64,000 bases of DNA from Coprinellus micaceus (lineage: Eukaryota > Basidiomycota > Agaricomycetes > Agaricales > Psathyrellaceae). The DNA lies in NCBI GenBank assembly GCA_951394405.1, contig OX596344.1, positions 1,736,001 through 1,800,000 on the forward strand. Direction: 5' to 3'. This document shows positions 54,747 to 64,000 of this stretch, piece by piece (the stretch's first letter is position 1; the number at the start of each line of letters is the position of its first letter). Both the position numbers and the translations under genes were made by a program. The notes beneath the pieces were generated by a model. That model was not told where the DNA came from. It was given only the letters and a program-made list of their open reading frames with translations, and did not search any database.

Positions 54747-55966
54747 CTGTACTTTACACTCCCCCATATGTCCTGCAGGATGTCCAGTAGACCAGTAAAA
54801 TCCAGTGGAATCCGGTGGACATTAGCAAATCCAGTGGATGTCCAGTCAATGTCCAGTGGAATCCAGTGAGATCCAGTGGTGTCCAGTTCAGCACTCAAAC
54901 AGTCCAGTCAATGTCCAGTGGATTCCAGCTTGACTACTGGACATCCAGTGGACTTTGCAAATAGAAAGTATTTGCCAATGGTCAACTCCAAGGGGCCACC
55001 TCTAATGTGTCCATTGAAATCATGCCACCCTGCTGGGTGGAGGTTTTGATGGAATCACCTGGCAATGGCATTCATGGCTGGGTGGTTGGAGTGCTAAGTA
55101 TCTCAAATTGTAGATAACACAACCACAAAGAGTATAAAAGCAATCTTTCATTGCATCTCCTTTCCTTAATTTAGCTTTGTCCCATTTCATACTTTTCAAT
55201 CTGTCTTGTTTTTCCTCCCTGCCAACTTTAGGGCCTGGGCTTGAGAACTTGGGCCACCCCCACTTTTCACACACAAGACTCAGCTCTACAATGGTATACT
55301 ATCAAGCTTTCCTTGTTGATTTCTGGCAATGTGTTGCCACACTGTTGTCACACTGTTGCCACCCTCCACTGCACCATTCTTGCTCTCCAAGCGCCAAAGG
55401 TTGTCAAGCTGGACAACTTTAAGAAATATTGTTGTAGTGATTGTCTTTTGTCTTTCTGTTTTATGTAGCCTGACTTCATTACAGATGTGGAAATACTAGT
55501 ACTTATAATGTAGACAGAGGATGCCAAGAAACAGGCCAGTACCATAAATGAAAAGGCCTGCACAGACTGGACACACAAATACAAGTAAACAAATACAAAC
55601 AGAATATTTTCCATATTTTTCATGAATTTTCCAGAATTAATGACACACAATGACACTACTTCAATATTTTGCACAGCCACATTGCACAGCCACATATCTG
55701 ATATTGGCTGGAAATCATTGGTCTTCCACTGGATGTCCAGTGGATCTAAGGGGGTGGACATCCACTGGATATGTATCCTGGACCGTCCAGTATCCACTGG
55801 ACAATCCAGTGAAATTTTGGCTGATACAGGACATTGACTGGACGACCACTGGACAATTTGAGCAAATTTGGCAGAGAAAGGCCAGTGAATGTCCAGTAGA
55901 CATCCAGAATGTCCACTGGATGTCCACTGGATTCCCAAAGGCAAAATGGGGGAGTGTAAAGTACTC
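54747..55966 (+). mobile_element. 1220-bp hAT-like element, copy 3
   Basis: Same 1220 bp as copy 1, same orientation. Left flank CATGAGAC, right flank CTGGTATC (55967-55974); these do not match. The right flank pairs, as reverse complement, with the right flank of copy 2 (GATACCAG, 40588-40595). That pair would be the true TSD of one ancestral insertion. Confidence 0.92.
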
Positions 55967-57108
55967 CTGGTATCGGAAAGCTTTGAGGAAGGGATGTGAA
56001 AGTTGTGTGTTGGGGTTGGAGGGGTTATCTGGCGGGAGTGTATGTATAGTTGCACATCAAGACAAGGAACGGGTTCAACCAGGGAAAACCATGGTATGCA
56101 CAGATGAAGTTGAGATTGTCTGGTTGAGGGAACACTCCGGCTTTTGACACAACGTGAAGAGCAACCAAACCCCCGATAAAGGCCCTGCACATCTTCATGA
56201 AGTACATGGTATCATCTATGTCAAGGCCAAAATGCTTGAGTTGAACGTGGACCTTGCACAGAAGGGCGAACTTCAATTTGTGGCGCTCTACACAAGAGGC
56301 GAGGGATAAGTTGCTGAGTGAAGCCAGGTCCATACAGATACACGACTCATGGCGCATCTCGTGGGGCATCTGGGACCAAATGGCAAAGCCTACAGTAACA
56401 AAGGGGGGAAAAGAAGTTATATGCGCTGTACATCACGACAGGGGGCAAAAGACAGGAAAACTCACACATCGTAGAGCTCAAAATAGGAGGCAGCGATAGT
56501 TACGGTCATAGGCTGCTCAGTTTACCAGCTAAAGAGGGCCGAGGAAGATGTCAGCACATTGTACCATGGTGAAGCAGATTGAATGAGCCCTACAGCTTTG
56601 TCCAGAAAATCATTGGCGAGCTGCTTATAGGAAATGGTTTGGGGGTACCACCTGACGATTGAATGCACATTAATATGGCCAACAGTGATCGGATTCAGGA
56701 AGTAGGAATGAATTGAATACCTTATCAATGCCGATACCAGTGCTTCTAAATTGCTCCAGTTGACAGGTTACTGGGATAACCTCGTTGCCAAGTACCTTTC
56801 TCTCACCCTAAGTCATGAATCAAAGAAGCAGAATTTCGAGGGCGTAGAAGCTCACATTATCCACCCACCAAGGTGGTCAGCAGGCTGATCACATTAAAAA
56901 AAAAAAAAAAAAAGGGATCTAGGACCAATACAGACATACTGACATCAACACCTCGACTTGAGAACCCAGAAGCCAAGAGCTTGGAATTGAAGTCAGTCAC
57001 CAAGTGTGAAGGATCATTGAACTTGCGCAGAGGGATATGAATGACCAAGAGGGAGGAGGATTGGATTGGTCCAGTCAGGCCTATCGACGCCACCAACAGC
57101 GAAGACAT
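55967..57108 (-). pseudogene. Host gene, N-terminal half (split by transposon and inversion)
   Basis: Minus-strand exon-like segments: MSSLLVASIGLTGPIQSSSL (from 57108); SIVRWYPQTISYKQLANDF (about 56670); PMTVTIAASYFELYDV before a GTGAGT (about 56480); and a longer exon with LASLSNLSLASCVERHKL, DDTMYFMKMCRAFIGGLVAL and PDNLNFICAYHGF (56369-56025). FMKMCRAFIGG...DNLNF resembles the GxS-like start of the nucleotidyltransferase-like Agaricomycete family whose C-terminal half lies at 40588-41135. The two halves do not join in one clean frame, so the gene had an intron here or was already decaying. Exon limits not resolved. Confidence 0.55.
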
Positions 57109-57949
57109 TATTTGCAGTGGTCATACAATCTCCCTCTGCGTGAACAGGGTTCAACACACAGTCTAGAACCTACCTACATCTTCTAAGCCTCCTCATTGAG
57201 CGTTGAAGGTCAAATGCGGCTCGTTGAACATGCCACAAAGGACAATGGCAGGACTCTCAAAATGACACAGACGCTGGCTACAGGTCCACCGTGCTATGTG
57301 ATGGCAGTTCAAGATACTAGACAAAAAGTCAGCAAGCAATAGAGGCAATGGGAGTGGTGGAGGGAACATATGTCACATGAAACTCAAACATGAGCGTGTA
57401 ATAGGAAGGTAGCAGGGAAGGGAGGGTTGGAATTCAAGGTGGCTGCGCTGAATGATTGTGAACAATGAGTGCCCACCTCCAGGTCAGATTATAAAGCACT
57501 GTATTTTCCTTGCGGCATCGGGGACCACAGCTACCCAGCGAGCTAGCACCGAGGCAGCCATTGAGATCTGTGGCCTGCCCATCAATGACCCGCTAAACAT
57601 TGGGCCTCTGCTATGTGGATTGCTTGAACGACGAAGGGGTCCAAAGGAAGAACTAAGACGTTGAACCGTGAGTATACGTGGATATTGAGGACAAAACGCC
57701 AGGCGTCGACGTGTCGGAGAAGAGGTATGGTATGAGAATGAGGTCCCGGAAGAGGGGAGCGATATAGTCGAGTCTGCATGACACAGATTTAAGCGCTGAC
57801 GAGGCGAGGCCCTATGCACAATTCGTGTGGAGGACAACAAGGACGTACAAGCGGGCGCAACGGTGTTTGAATCGCCCAAAACCAGGGATGCTTGACAACA
57901 CTTATGAGAGGAAAAATAGAAGCAGGGGACTCACCTATCCGTGGAGGTA
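57109..57949. other. No recognisable gene
   Basis: Upstream of the split-gene N-terminal half. Open frames at 57452-57664 (plus) and 57484-57879 (minus) overlap each other and show no family-like pattern. The last two bases (57948-57949) are the TA target of the MITE to the right. Confidence 0.45.
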
Positions 57950-58598
57950 CAGTCGCGGACAAGCAAAGTCGACAAATTTGATGGCCCACCTATAACTGGT
58001 CCGGAAACTATCTAAAACAGTAGATCTCATCCGGGACAGTTCATGGGTAACATTTGAGCAGATTCCTACGAGCGGTTAGGGAGAAAATTCGGGTTTTGTG
58101 TTTTTGGGGTCCGATTTTTTGCCAACTTTGTCAAATTTGAAGGTAAAATCACGAAAAATAGCGCAATCGACTCGTTTTCAAAAGCTGTATCCGTTCCCAA
58201 AGTTTGGTGAGATTCTCACGAGCCGTTTTGGAGAAAATAAATGCACAATATTTCACCCAATTTGGCAGGTGCCGGGTCAGGGACCGCCGATTGGGGCTTG
58301 GCAAGGTGCTGCCAACCGCACGCATATCAATCCACCCGACCATGGGTGAATTCATGTCACACACAGAGAGTTCGGCCTGCCAGACCCTCACCCTTGTCAA
58401 AATTTGGGGGGTTCGATGGCCAAAGGTAGTTGGCAAAGGGGTCGAAATTTTTGCCAAACTCAAAAACCCGTGGGAAAAACTTCGGAGGTGTGTTTTCTGA
58501 ACCCTTTTCGAAATACAACTCTGTTCACAAAAAATCTAAGGATTCTCACGAGCCGTTCTTGAGAAAATCCAATTGTTGACTTTGCTTGTCCGCAACTG
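57950..58598. mobile_element. Tc1/mariner-type MITE (649 bp)
   Basis: TIR CAGTCGCGGACAAGCAAAGT (left) against CAGTTGCGGACAAGCAAAGT (right, reverse complement), continuing as C[G/A]ACAA. Flanking TA at 57948-57949 and 58599-58600. Inside, ATTCTCACGAGCCGTT..GAGAAAAT occurs at about 58210 and 58532, with a diverged third copy near 58060. No transposase. A different family from the 14318 MITE, but with the same CAGT start. Confidence 0.88.
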
Positions 58599-58600
58599 TA

Positions 58601-59247
58601 CAGGTCCTCACGCAAGCGTGTGACCATTCCTGCTCGCTGAGGCCCATAATGGCGTCCTCACTCACGCCATAGTCAACTTGGTCGTGCGACAACCAACAAG
58701 AGGGGCACGCCGCCAGTCACGTTAGTTACAACCAAATAAAACCCAACAATGGCCATCAAAAGCGTCTCCAAAACGCTGGGTAAAGAACGATCCGTCAAAA
58801 ACGGACTCGTAACACCGGTACCCTCACCTGCCGCTGCGCAGCTCAATGACAATCACTGATGAAATCAGGTCATCAGAGAGGTGTTGCAGGGCGTTGTAAA
58901 CCGGCTGGCTCGAGTCTAGACATTGACGACAATGGGTTTCTTTTCCTCCATTCTCCTCACTGGACACCACTCCTTCCCTGGAAATTCGCTTATCATCGAG
59001 AGGTCGCTTGAACAACTGGAGCTGATCTGACTCGTGCAAATGCCTGGTCCCCTCTCTTTAAGGCGCCCAATCCCGGGGCTGCGCTTCGAGCTTCACAGCA
59101 AGGTGATTGGTGTAATAATACTATGTGTACCATTCACTCAGGTTCGTTTGCGCCGGAATCCGAGCGAAGGGACAAGTCTAATTTCCGAACGCATCTAGGT
59201 ACATGCACGAGAAACACAAATAACTCGTGCACTGATATTGAGGTGAG
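58601..59247. other. No clear gene; one 36-codon ORF
   Basis: The only item of note is a small plus-strand ORF at 58749-58859 (MAIKSVSKTLGKERSVKNGL...), lysine-rich, with no supporting context. Otherwise nothing recognised. Confidence 0.35.
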
Positions 59248-59596
59248 TCAGCCACGGCCCACTACGCGCTTGTGAAAAGGGACCTTCAGTTTTCGCACTT
59301 GTTCGGCCAGCTGTCGCACCTTCGCCTGCGCTTCCTGCAGCTGCTTTGCCGCCTCTGAATCCCCTTGCACCGCTTCCGCTTCTATTGCGATCATCTGCGT
59401 CTGCATGCCTATCATTGCTTGGAGCTGATGCTTTAGCGCTAATCCGGCATGGGTGTTGGCTAGGAACTTCCTGCGAGAGACGAGCTCCTCCTGGATCTGC
59501 AACACAAGCTCCTTCCCAGCCATCTTGTCGACCCGCTTGAGGATTGACGTGATGGTGTCAAGAGCACTTTTTGTAGAACGATGCAAGTATGACCCA
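59248..59596 (-). pseudogene. 3' exon of a coiled-coil protein gene, cut off by Copia-4
   Basis: Reads (G)SYLHRSTKSALDTITSILK, RVDKMAGKELVLQIQEELVS, IAIEAEAVQGDSEAAKQL and QEAQAKVRQLAEQVRKLKVP to a stop at 59248. Heptad-like Leu/Ile/Val spacing suggests a coiled coil. A good acceptor (CCCACTTACAG) precedes it at 59597, so it is probably the last exon of a minus-strand gene whose upstream exons lie beyond Copia-4, outside the window. No family named. Confidence 0.5.
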
Positions 59597-59597
59597 C

Positions 59598-59680
59598 TGT
59601 AAGTGGGGAGAGTTCGATGTTAGATTGAAAGTAAGTAGGGTATACAAGATACGCACCTGTAAGTGGGGAGAGTTCGATGG
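59598..59680 (+). repeat. Duplicated 20-bp motif at the Copia-4 LTR edge
   Basis: CTGTAAGTGGGGAGAGTTCG occurs at 59597-59616 and again 60 bp later at 59657-59676. The first is the intron acceptor side of the coiled-coil exon; the second appears to be inside the LTR. This makes the exact LTR end ambiguous (59618 or about 59658). Confidence 0.7.
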
Positions 59681-59954
59681 GGACTCACCCACTTACAGTG
59701 TGGACTATATACTGTGGAGAACAATAGATAACCTATATGCGGAACAATAAGAAAGAACAATAGACGTTCCATAAGTAAAGAACAATAGCAGTGAATGGAG
59801 ATAAGGTGGAGATAAGAGAACAATAAGTGCGAGTATAATGGGAATAATACAAGGTGGTTGTTGTTCTCTGTAGAACAATAGAAGATAAGTAAAACGTTCG
59901 AAATAGAGGTATTCTTTGTAGAGATAGAGTTGACATGAGCATTGTCTTCCAACA
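59618..59954 (-). repeat. Copia-4 3' LTR (about 300-337 bp)
   Basis: Minus-strand start TGTTGGAAGACAATG at 59954, 27 bp after the pol stop and a pyrimidine-rich (polypurine in sense) ACACCCCCTC tract. The proposed end CAATCTAACA at 59618 gives near-inverted termini (TGTTGG/CTAACA). The alternative end CCCCACTTACA near 59658 is possible. The 5' LTR is outside the window. Unrelated in sequence to the Copia-1/2 LTR. Confidence 0.65.
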
Positions 59955-59981
59955 CACCCCCTCAATGTAATGTCTCTGTAT

Positions 59982-62900
59982 TTACTCGAGTCCAAGAGCG
60001 AGTCGATGACGTTCAACGGCAGGTTTGGGTAAAGGTTTAGTAAATATATCGGCAATCATATCGGTAGTAGATAAAAAGTGAACAGTAATGTCGCCTCGCT
60101 TGATAGCATCCCGAATCCAATGCATCTTTATATCAATGTGCTTCATTCGGCTGTGGAGTTCTGGGTTCCGGAGAACCTTGAGTGCGGATTGGTTGTCGAC
60201 CATGAGTGGTGAGGGAGTAGAGACGTCGTGACCAAGTTCCTTCAGGAGTGTGCGCATCCAGATGATGTCCCTTCCAGCGCTCGATGCGGAGACGTACTCT
60301 GCCTCTGTTGAGGAGTCTGCCACCGTCGATTGCTTCTTTGCCGACCAACTAACGGCTCCCGATCCCATTTTAATGACAAATCCAGATGTGGATCGTCGCG
60401 TGTCAAGGCACCCAGCATGATCTGCATCGCTGTACGCTTGGAAGAGTTCCGAAGACATCTTGCTACCATTGTTACGATAGGTGAGCTTCAGATCTTTGGT
60501 TCCCTTGAGGTAACGGAATAGGTGTTTGACTGCTTTCCAATGCATAGGTCCGGGGTTGGAGTTGTATTGGGCTAGTTTGGCAACAGCGTAGGCGATGTCA
60601 GGGCGTGTCGCAATCATAAGGTATATCAGGGCGCCGATGGCATTCATGTATGGGACGTTCTTCATCATCTCGTCGTCAGCCTTGTTTGGAATGTACTTGG
60701 TGAGGGTAGCACCGCTTCCTGGATCCATTGGAGTTCCTACTGGGTAGCAGTCCTCCATCTTGAATCGCGCAAGCATGTCGAGGATGTATTGAGTCTGGGA
60801 TAGGTGCATGACTCGGTTCTCGCGGTCGTAGTCGACCTTGATTCCAAGCAGGTACGAGGTGGGTCCGAGATCCTTGATCTTGAAGACCTTGGCAAGGGAG
60901 TCCTTGAGCCATTGGATCTTCTCCTGGCTTTTCGAGGTTATGGTGATGTCGTCAACAAAGACTGGTACAACAATACGGGTCCCATCCATCTCCCAGACAT
61001 AGATAGCTGGGTCAGATTTTATTTGGGTGAATCCGATCGCTTCAAGCTCTGATGCTAGCTTTTGGTACCACAGTCGTCCGCTCTGTTTCAAGCCATATAA
61101 ACCTTTCTTTAGCCGGCACACCCATCTCCGTCCCTTTGAGTCTGGATTCTTGATCTCAAACCCTGGCGCCTGCTCCATGTAGACTTCGTATTGCTCCTCA
61201 ATTGTTCCGTTGAGGTAGGCATTGTCGACGTCAATGGTCTCGATGAAGTGTCCTTCCATGGCGGCTTGGGCGAAGATCGCGCGGATTGATGTGAGACGAG
61301 ATGCAGGTGCCCATGTCTGATCGTAGTCTACTCCAGGCATTTGGGAGTATCCCTTGGCGACAAGTCGAGCCTTGTAGCGGTCGATTGTGCCATCTGCCTT
61401 TCGTTTGATGAGGAAGACCCATCGTGATCCGACAACCTTTCGTCCCTCTGGTAGTTCGACTAGTTCCCAAGTGCCATTGGTGGTTAGGGCGTCAATCTCA
61501 ACCTGTGCTGCGGTCTGCCAGTGTTCGCCATCTGGTCCTGCGAAGGCTTCCCAGTGTGTCCGAGGTGCATCTCCTGGACGGCGTGTAGCCGCTCCTAGTG
61601 CTTTGTCCTGTGCCATGTAGAATGCCATTTCCATGCCTTGGTCGAGAGTCAGGGTCTCTTCCAGGGGGACGTGGTATAGACTGATGAGAGAATCAAGTAT
61701 ACTGGTGGCACGTAGTGCATCTTCCATGTCTACAGGTTCGTCGTCAGGGTCAAAGTCCTCAGCTGCAATTGGTTGTACAGGTTCGTCGTCGTCATCGTCG
61801 TCTTCATCCTCATCCTCATCCTCTGTTTCGGGTAGCTGATTGTTTCTTTGTGCACCCCCTCGATCTGCTACCTGTTCACCCCCTTCACGCCTGGCTACTG
61901 GAATTGTACCGCGTCTCCCTTTTCCACTCGCGAGTTGGTAGTCCTTGACGGTTGTTGCCGTTTTCCGTACGGGCCGGGAGCTTTGTGCTACTAGCGGTGG
62001 AGCTTTCGGAACTTTTGCCTTGCGAGGGATTGATTCGCGAGGGGGAGGGGGAGGTGGCCGGGTGCGTTTCTGGGCAGGTGCTGGAGGTGCGACCGGTGCT
62101 GGAGGAGGTAGTTCTGGGAACATGGGTCCATCCTCAGCTGGTGCAGGGAGCCCTGGGAACAAGGCAGGTATTGGTAGCAGCTGTTTCGTTGAGGGAGTAG
62201 ATGAGGGATCCCGTTTCGTAGGAGTAGGTGGAATTGACGGATGGACAGACGGTTGCTGTGTGGCTGGCGTCTTAGGCTCAGTTTTAGGAGGTCGCTCGGG
62301 AGTCCGAGGTGCTGCTTGGTCTCCATCGTCATCATTGTCGCTCTCGTCTGATCCATCATCTGGATGGTCATGGGGAGGCGGTGGTGGCGCGATGGGAGCA
62401 TGAGGTGGTGCAAGAGGTGGATTCTCCGGTTCGAGATCGGCGTCTGGCCAGATGTCCCTAATGCCTATAGGCGTGTATGCCTGTTCATTCCCTACGGTCG
62501 AGAGACCAGGGAAGGTGCTTTCGGCGAAGATAACATCCCGGGATATGGTGATCTTCTTCGTCACTGGATTGTAGCATTTCCAGCCTTTGTAGCCTGGTTC
62601 AAAGCCGATAAAGACACAAGGCTCCGTGTGTGACTGGAGGTTCTTGCGGTCCTTGCGCGATACATGGACGTATACGCGGCAGCCAAATACTCGGTGCATG
62701 GACAGATCAGGCTTTGCTTTATGCCAGACTTCATAGGAGGTAGTATTCGATAATGTAGAGGATGGGGTCGCATTCAGGATGTCTGTGTAATAGAGTACAG
62801 CTGCACCCCAGAACATCATGGGAAGGCGTGCTTGGTTGAGCATGGCAATGACCCCTTCAGTTAGTGTGCGATTGAGTCGTTCGCTGACACCGTTCTGTTG

Positions 62901-64000
62901 AGGTGTGGCTTTAACTGTGTGTTGCCGTGTGATACCAAGTCCCTTGCACCATTGAATGAAGTCGTTCCCCATGTATTCCCCTCCTTTATCATCACGAAGT
63001 TCCTTGACCTTTGTGCCGAGCTTTCGCTCACTCTTGGCAACAAAGTCTTTGAAGGCTTGGAATGCGTCACTCTTGTGTTTCAGGAGGGCGACCTCTTTGA
63101 ATCGTGAGTGGTCATCAATGAATGTGATCCAGTATCGATAGCCGATTGGTGTCTGTACAGCAAGGGGTCCATGGAGGTCCGAGTGAATCCGTCCAAGGAG
63201 CTCTGTTGAGCGATTCGCTGATAGCTTTGGGAATGGATCCCGATGTTGCTTCCCTGCGATGCAGTGTTCGCAGGTGTCGTTAAGTTCCGTGCCCTCCTTC
63301 ACCAGGATGCCAGTGGCCAAGTCTTGGCGCATAAGCGTCTCCAGACGATCCTTCCCAATGTGCCCTAACCTCTGATGTAATAGTTCCTTCCCGATTTTGG
63401 AGATGTAGGCTGCCTCCGTCTCCGTGTTTTCGAGCGTTGTCCCATTGAGAGAGCCAACAGTTCCGTCGATGGTAGCTGTTAGGAGTAGCTCGCCATTCTT
63501 GAAGAAGTCAAGCGAGTCTCCTTCAATTACGACACGCATTTTGCTCTTCTTAACGACAGAGAGGATCGAGAATAGGTTATTGCGAAGTGCAGGAACATAT
63601 AGTACATCGTTGAATATCACAGTTTGACCAACTTTTCCGTATATACGAGGCGTGAAACGTACTTCCCCCTTTCCTGTAGCCCAGACAATCTCGTTGTTAG
63701 CGAGAGACACAGCAATTTTCACCGCAACCATGTTACGGATCCACTTGCGATTGGGTGTCATATGTGAGGTTGCACCTGAGTCTGGGTTCCAGGAAGTATT
63801 AGTGGGGTTGTTACGAGCTCGACGGATAAGGGGACTTGCGATGTGGGCAACAGTGGCCATCATGACGTTCTCCTCAGCAGTCGCAGCTGTGGTGGGCGTC
63901 TCGGCGATCTTGGCTTTCTGGGAGTTCTGGACGCGGCAGTCCTTGTCCTCGTGCGTGTTCTGCCAACCGTGGACCTTGCACCTGTACTTCGCCTTCTTCT
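59982..64000 (-). CDS. Copia-4 gag-pol polyprotein, apparently intact, runs off the window
   Basis: Frame open from 64000 to TAA 59982 without a stop (about 1338 codons visible). The first ATG inside it (63863) is not the start, because a gag zinc-knuckle-like motif, CKVHGWQNTHEDKDC, precedes it. Protease: NPDSGATSHMT (about 63780). Integrase zinc region: LLHQRLGHIG ... CEHCIAGKQH. Integrase core: IHSDLHGP, LRDDKGGEYM, QQNGVSERLNR. A Pro-rich, acidic linker spans about 61750-62450. RT: WVFLIKRKADGTIDRYKARL and catalytic VFVDDITITS (about 60950). RNase H: ADSSTEAEYVSASSAGRD and KHIDIKMHWIRDAIKRG. Longer gag-side sequence lies right of the window. It looks like the youngest, potentially active Copia here and belongs to a different family from Copia-1. 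Confidence 0.93.
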   Translation of the reverse strand, partial: KKAKYRCKVHGWQNTHEDKDCRVQNSQKAKIAETPTTAATAEENVMMATVAHIASPLIRRARNNPTNTSWNPDSGATSHMTPNRKWIRNMVAVKIAVSLANNEIVWATGKGEVRFTPRIYGKVGQTVIFNDVLYVPALRNNLFSILSVVKKSKMRVVIEGDSLDFFKNGELLLTATIDGTVGSLNGTTLENTETEAAYISKIGKELLHQRLGHIGKDRLETLMRQDLATGILVKEGTELNDTCEHCIAGKQHRDPFPKLSANRSTELLGRIHSDLHGPLAVQTPIGYRYWITFIDDHSRFKEVALLKHKSDAFQAFKDFVAKSERKLGTKVKELRDDKGGEYMGNDFIQWCKGLGITRQHTVKATPQQNGVSERLNRTLTEGVIAMLNQARLPMMFWGAAVLYYTDILNATPSSTLSNTTSYEVWHKAKPDLSMHRVFGCRVYVHVSRKDRKNLQSHTEPCVFIGFEPGYKGWKCYNPVTKKITISRDVIFAESTFPGLSTVGNEQAYTPIGIRDIWPDADLEPENPPLAPPHAPIAPPPPPHDHPDDGSDESDNDDDGDQAAPRTPERPPKTEPKTPATQQPSVHPSIPPTPTKRDPSSTPSTKQLLPIPALFPGLPAPAEDGPMFPELPPPAPVAPPAPAQKRTRPPPPPPRESIPRKAKVPKAPPLVAQSSRPVRKTATTVKDYQLASGKGRRGTIPVARREGGEQVADRGGAQRNNQLPETEDEDEDEDDDDDDEPVQPIAAEDFDPDDEPVDMEDALRATSILDSLISLYHVPLEETLTLDQGMEMAFYMAQDKALGAATRRPGDAPRTHWEAFAGPDGEHWQTAAQVEIDALTTNGTWELVELPEGRKVVGSRWVFLIKRKADGTIDRYKARLVAKGYSQMPGVDYDQTWAPASRLTSIRAIFAQAAMEGHFIETIDVDNAYLNGTIEEQYEVYMEQAPGFEIKNPDSKGRRWVCRLKKGLYGLKQSGRLWYQKLASELEAIGFTQIKSDPAIYVWEMDGTRIVVPVFVDDITITSKSQEKIQWLKDSLAKVFKIKDLGPTSYLLGIKVDYDRENRVMHLSQTQYILDMLARFKMEDCYPVGTPMDPGSGATLTKYIPNKADDEMMKNVPYMNAIGALIYLMIATRPDIAYAVAKLAQYNSNPGPMHWKAVKHLFRYLKGTKDLKLTYRNNGSKMSSELFQAYSDADHAGCLDTRRSTSGFVIKMGSGAVSWSAKKQSTVADSSTEAEYVSASSAGRDIIWMRTLLKELGHDVSTPSPLMVDNQSALKVLRNPELHSRMKHIDIKMHWIRDAIKRGDITVHFLSTTDMIADIFTKPLPKPAVERHRLALGLE

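Noticed and set aside
56896..56913. A-run of 18 as another LINE tail
   Set aside because: No LINE 3' sequence on either side; it falls in an intron-like or polypyrimidine position of the minus-strand gene.

Overview
The window looks like a transposon-rich stretch of a basidiomycete genome, most probably a mushroom-forming Agaricomycete. The evidence is short GT-AG introns (about 45-80 nt) in the host-type genes, a DUF6698-like gene, Tad/I-type LINEs with a C-terminal RNase H, Copia elements, and a fungal DIRS/Ngaro-type tyrosine-recombinase retroelement. There is no bacterial operon, CRISPR array or rRNA. Roughly 80% of the window is mobile DNA. Element names (LINE-1, Copia-2 and so on) are my own labels.

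Region 1 (1-39.4 kb) is a nest of retroelements inserted into one another. Copia-1 (1-4470) sits inside an old minus-strand LINE (LINE-1, 4471-14211). LINE-1 has also received LINE-2, LINE-3 and a 614-bp chimeric Copia piece that ends in a tRNA-like sequence. Further LINE pieces (LINE-4 to LINE-7, alternating strands) fill 14.2-23.3 kb. Copia-2 (23.3-31.7 kb) was hit by a 74-bp minimal LINE insertion and by LINE-9. LINE-9 carries a 3.9-kb foldback-like DNA element, which itself carries a 1220-bp hAT-like element. A Copia gag start (Copia-3), LINE-10, an inverted LTR, LINE-11 with a 1.1-kb tRNA-headed SINE, and LINE-12 complete the nest. Most LINE insertions show T-tracts of about 25-40 nt, and several show 12-16 bp target-site duplications (TSDs).

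Region 2 (39.4-56.0 kb) lies between two oppositely oriented copies of the same 1220-bp hAT-like element. Their outer flanks show that this block has probably been inverted. Undoing the inversion restores an 8-bp TSD and brings together two halves of one host gene, at 40.6-41.1 kb and 56.0-57.1 kb. The block carries two apparently intact host-type genes: a 7-exon DUF6698-like gene (43.0-44.5 kb) and a 5-exon gene with two CxxC...C zinc-finger-like motifs (52.8-54.2 kb). Between them is a complete gag/RT-RNase H/tyrosine-recombinase retroelement (47.4-52.2 kb), enclosed in a TIR element with an 8-bp near-perfect TSD.

Region 3 (56.0-64.0 kb) holds the other half of the split gene, a mariner-type MITE, a truncated coiled-coil gene fragment, and an apparently intact Copia-4 gag-pol running off the right end of the window.

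The autonomous machinery (LINE ORF1/ORF2, Copia pol, YR element) appears beside the passengers that could exploit it: a SINE sharing the LINE 3' tail, and MITEs sharing one terminal motif. Repeated CGA to TGA stops suggest CpG-deamination decay.
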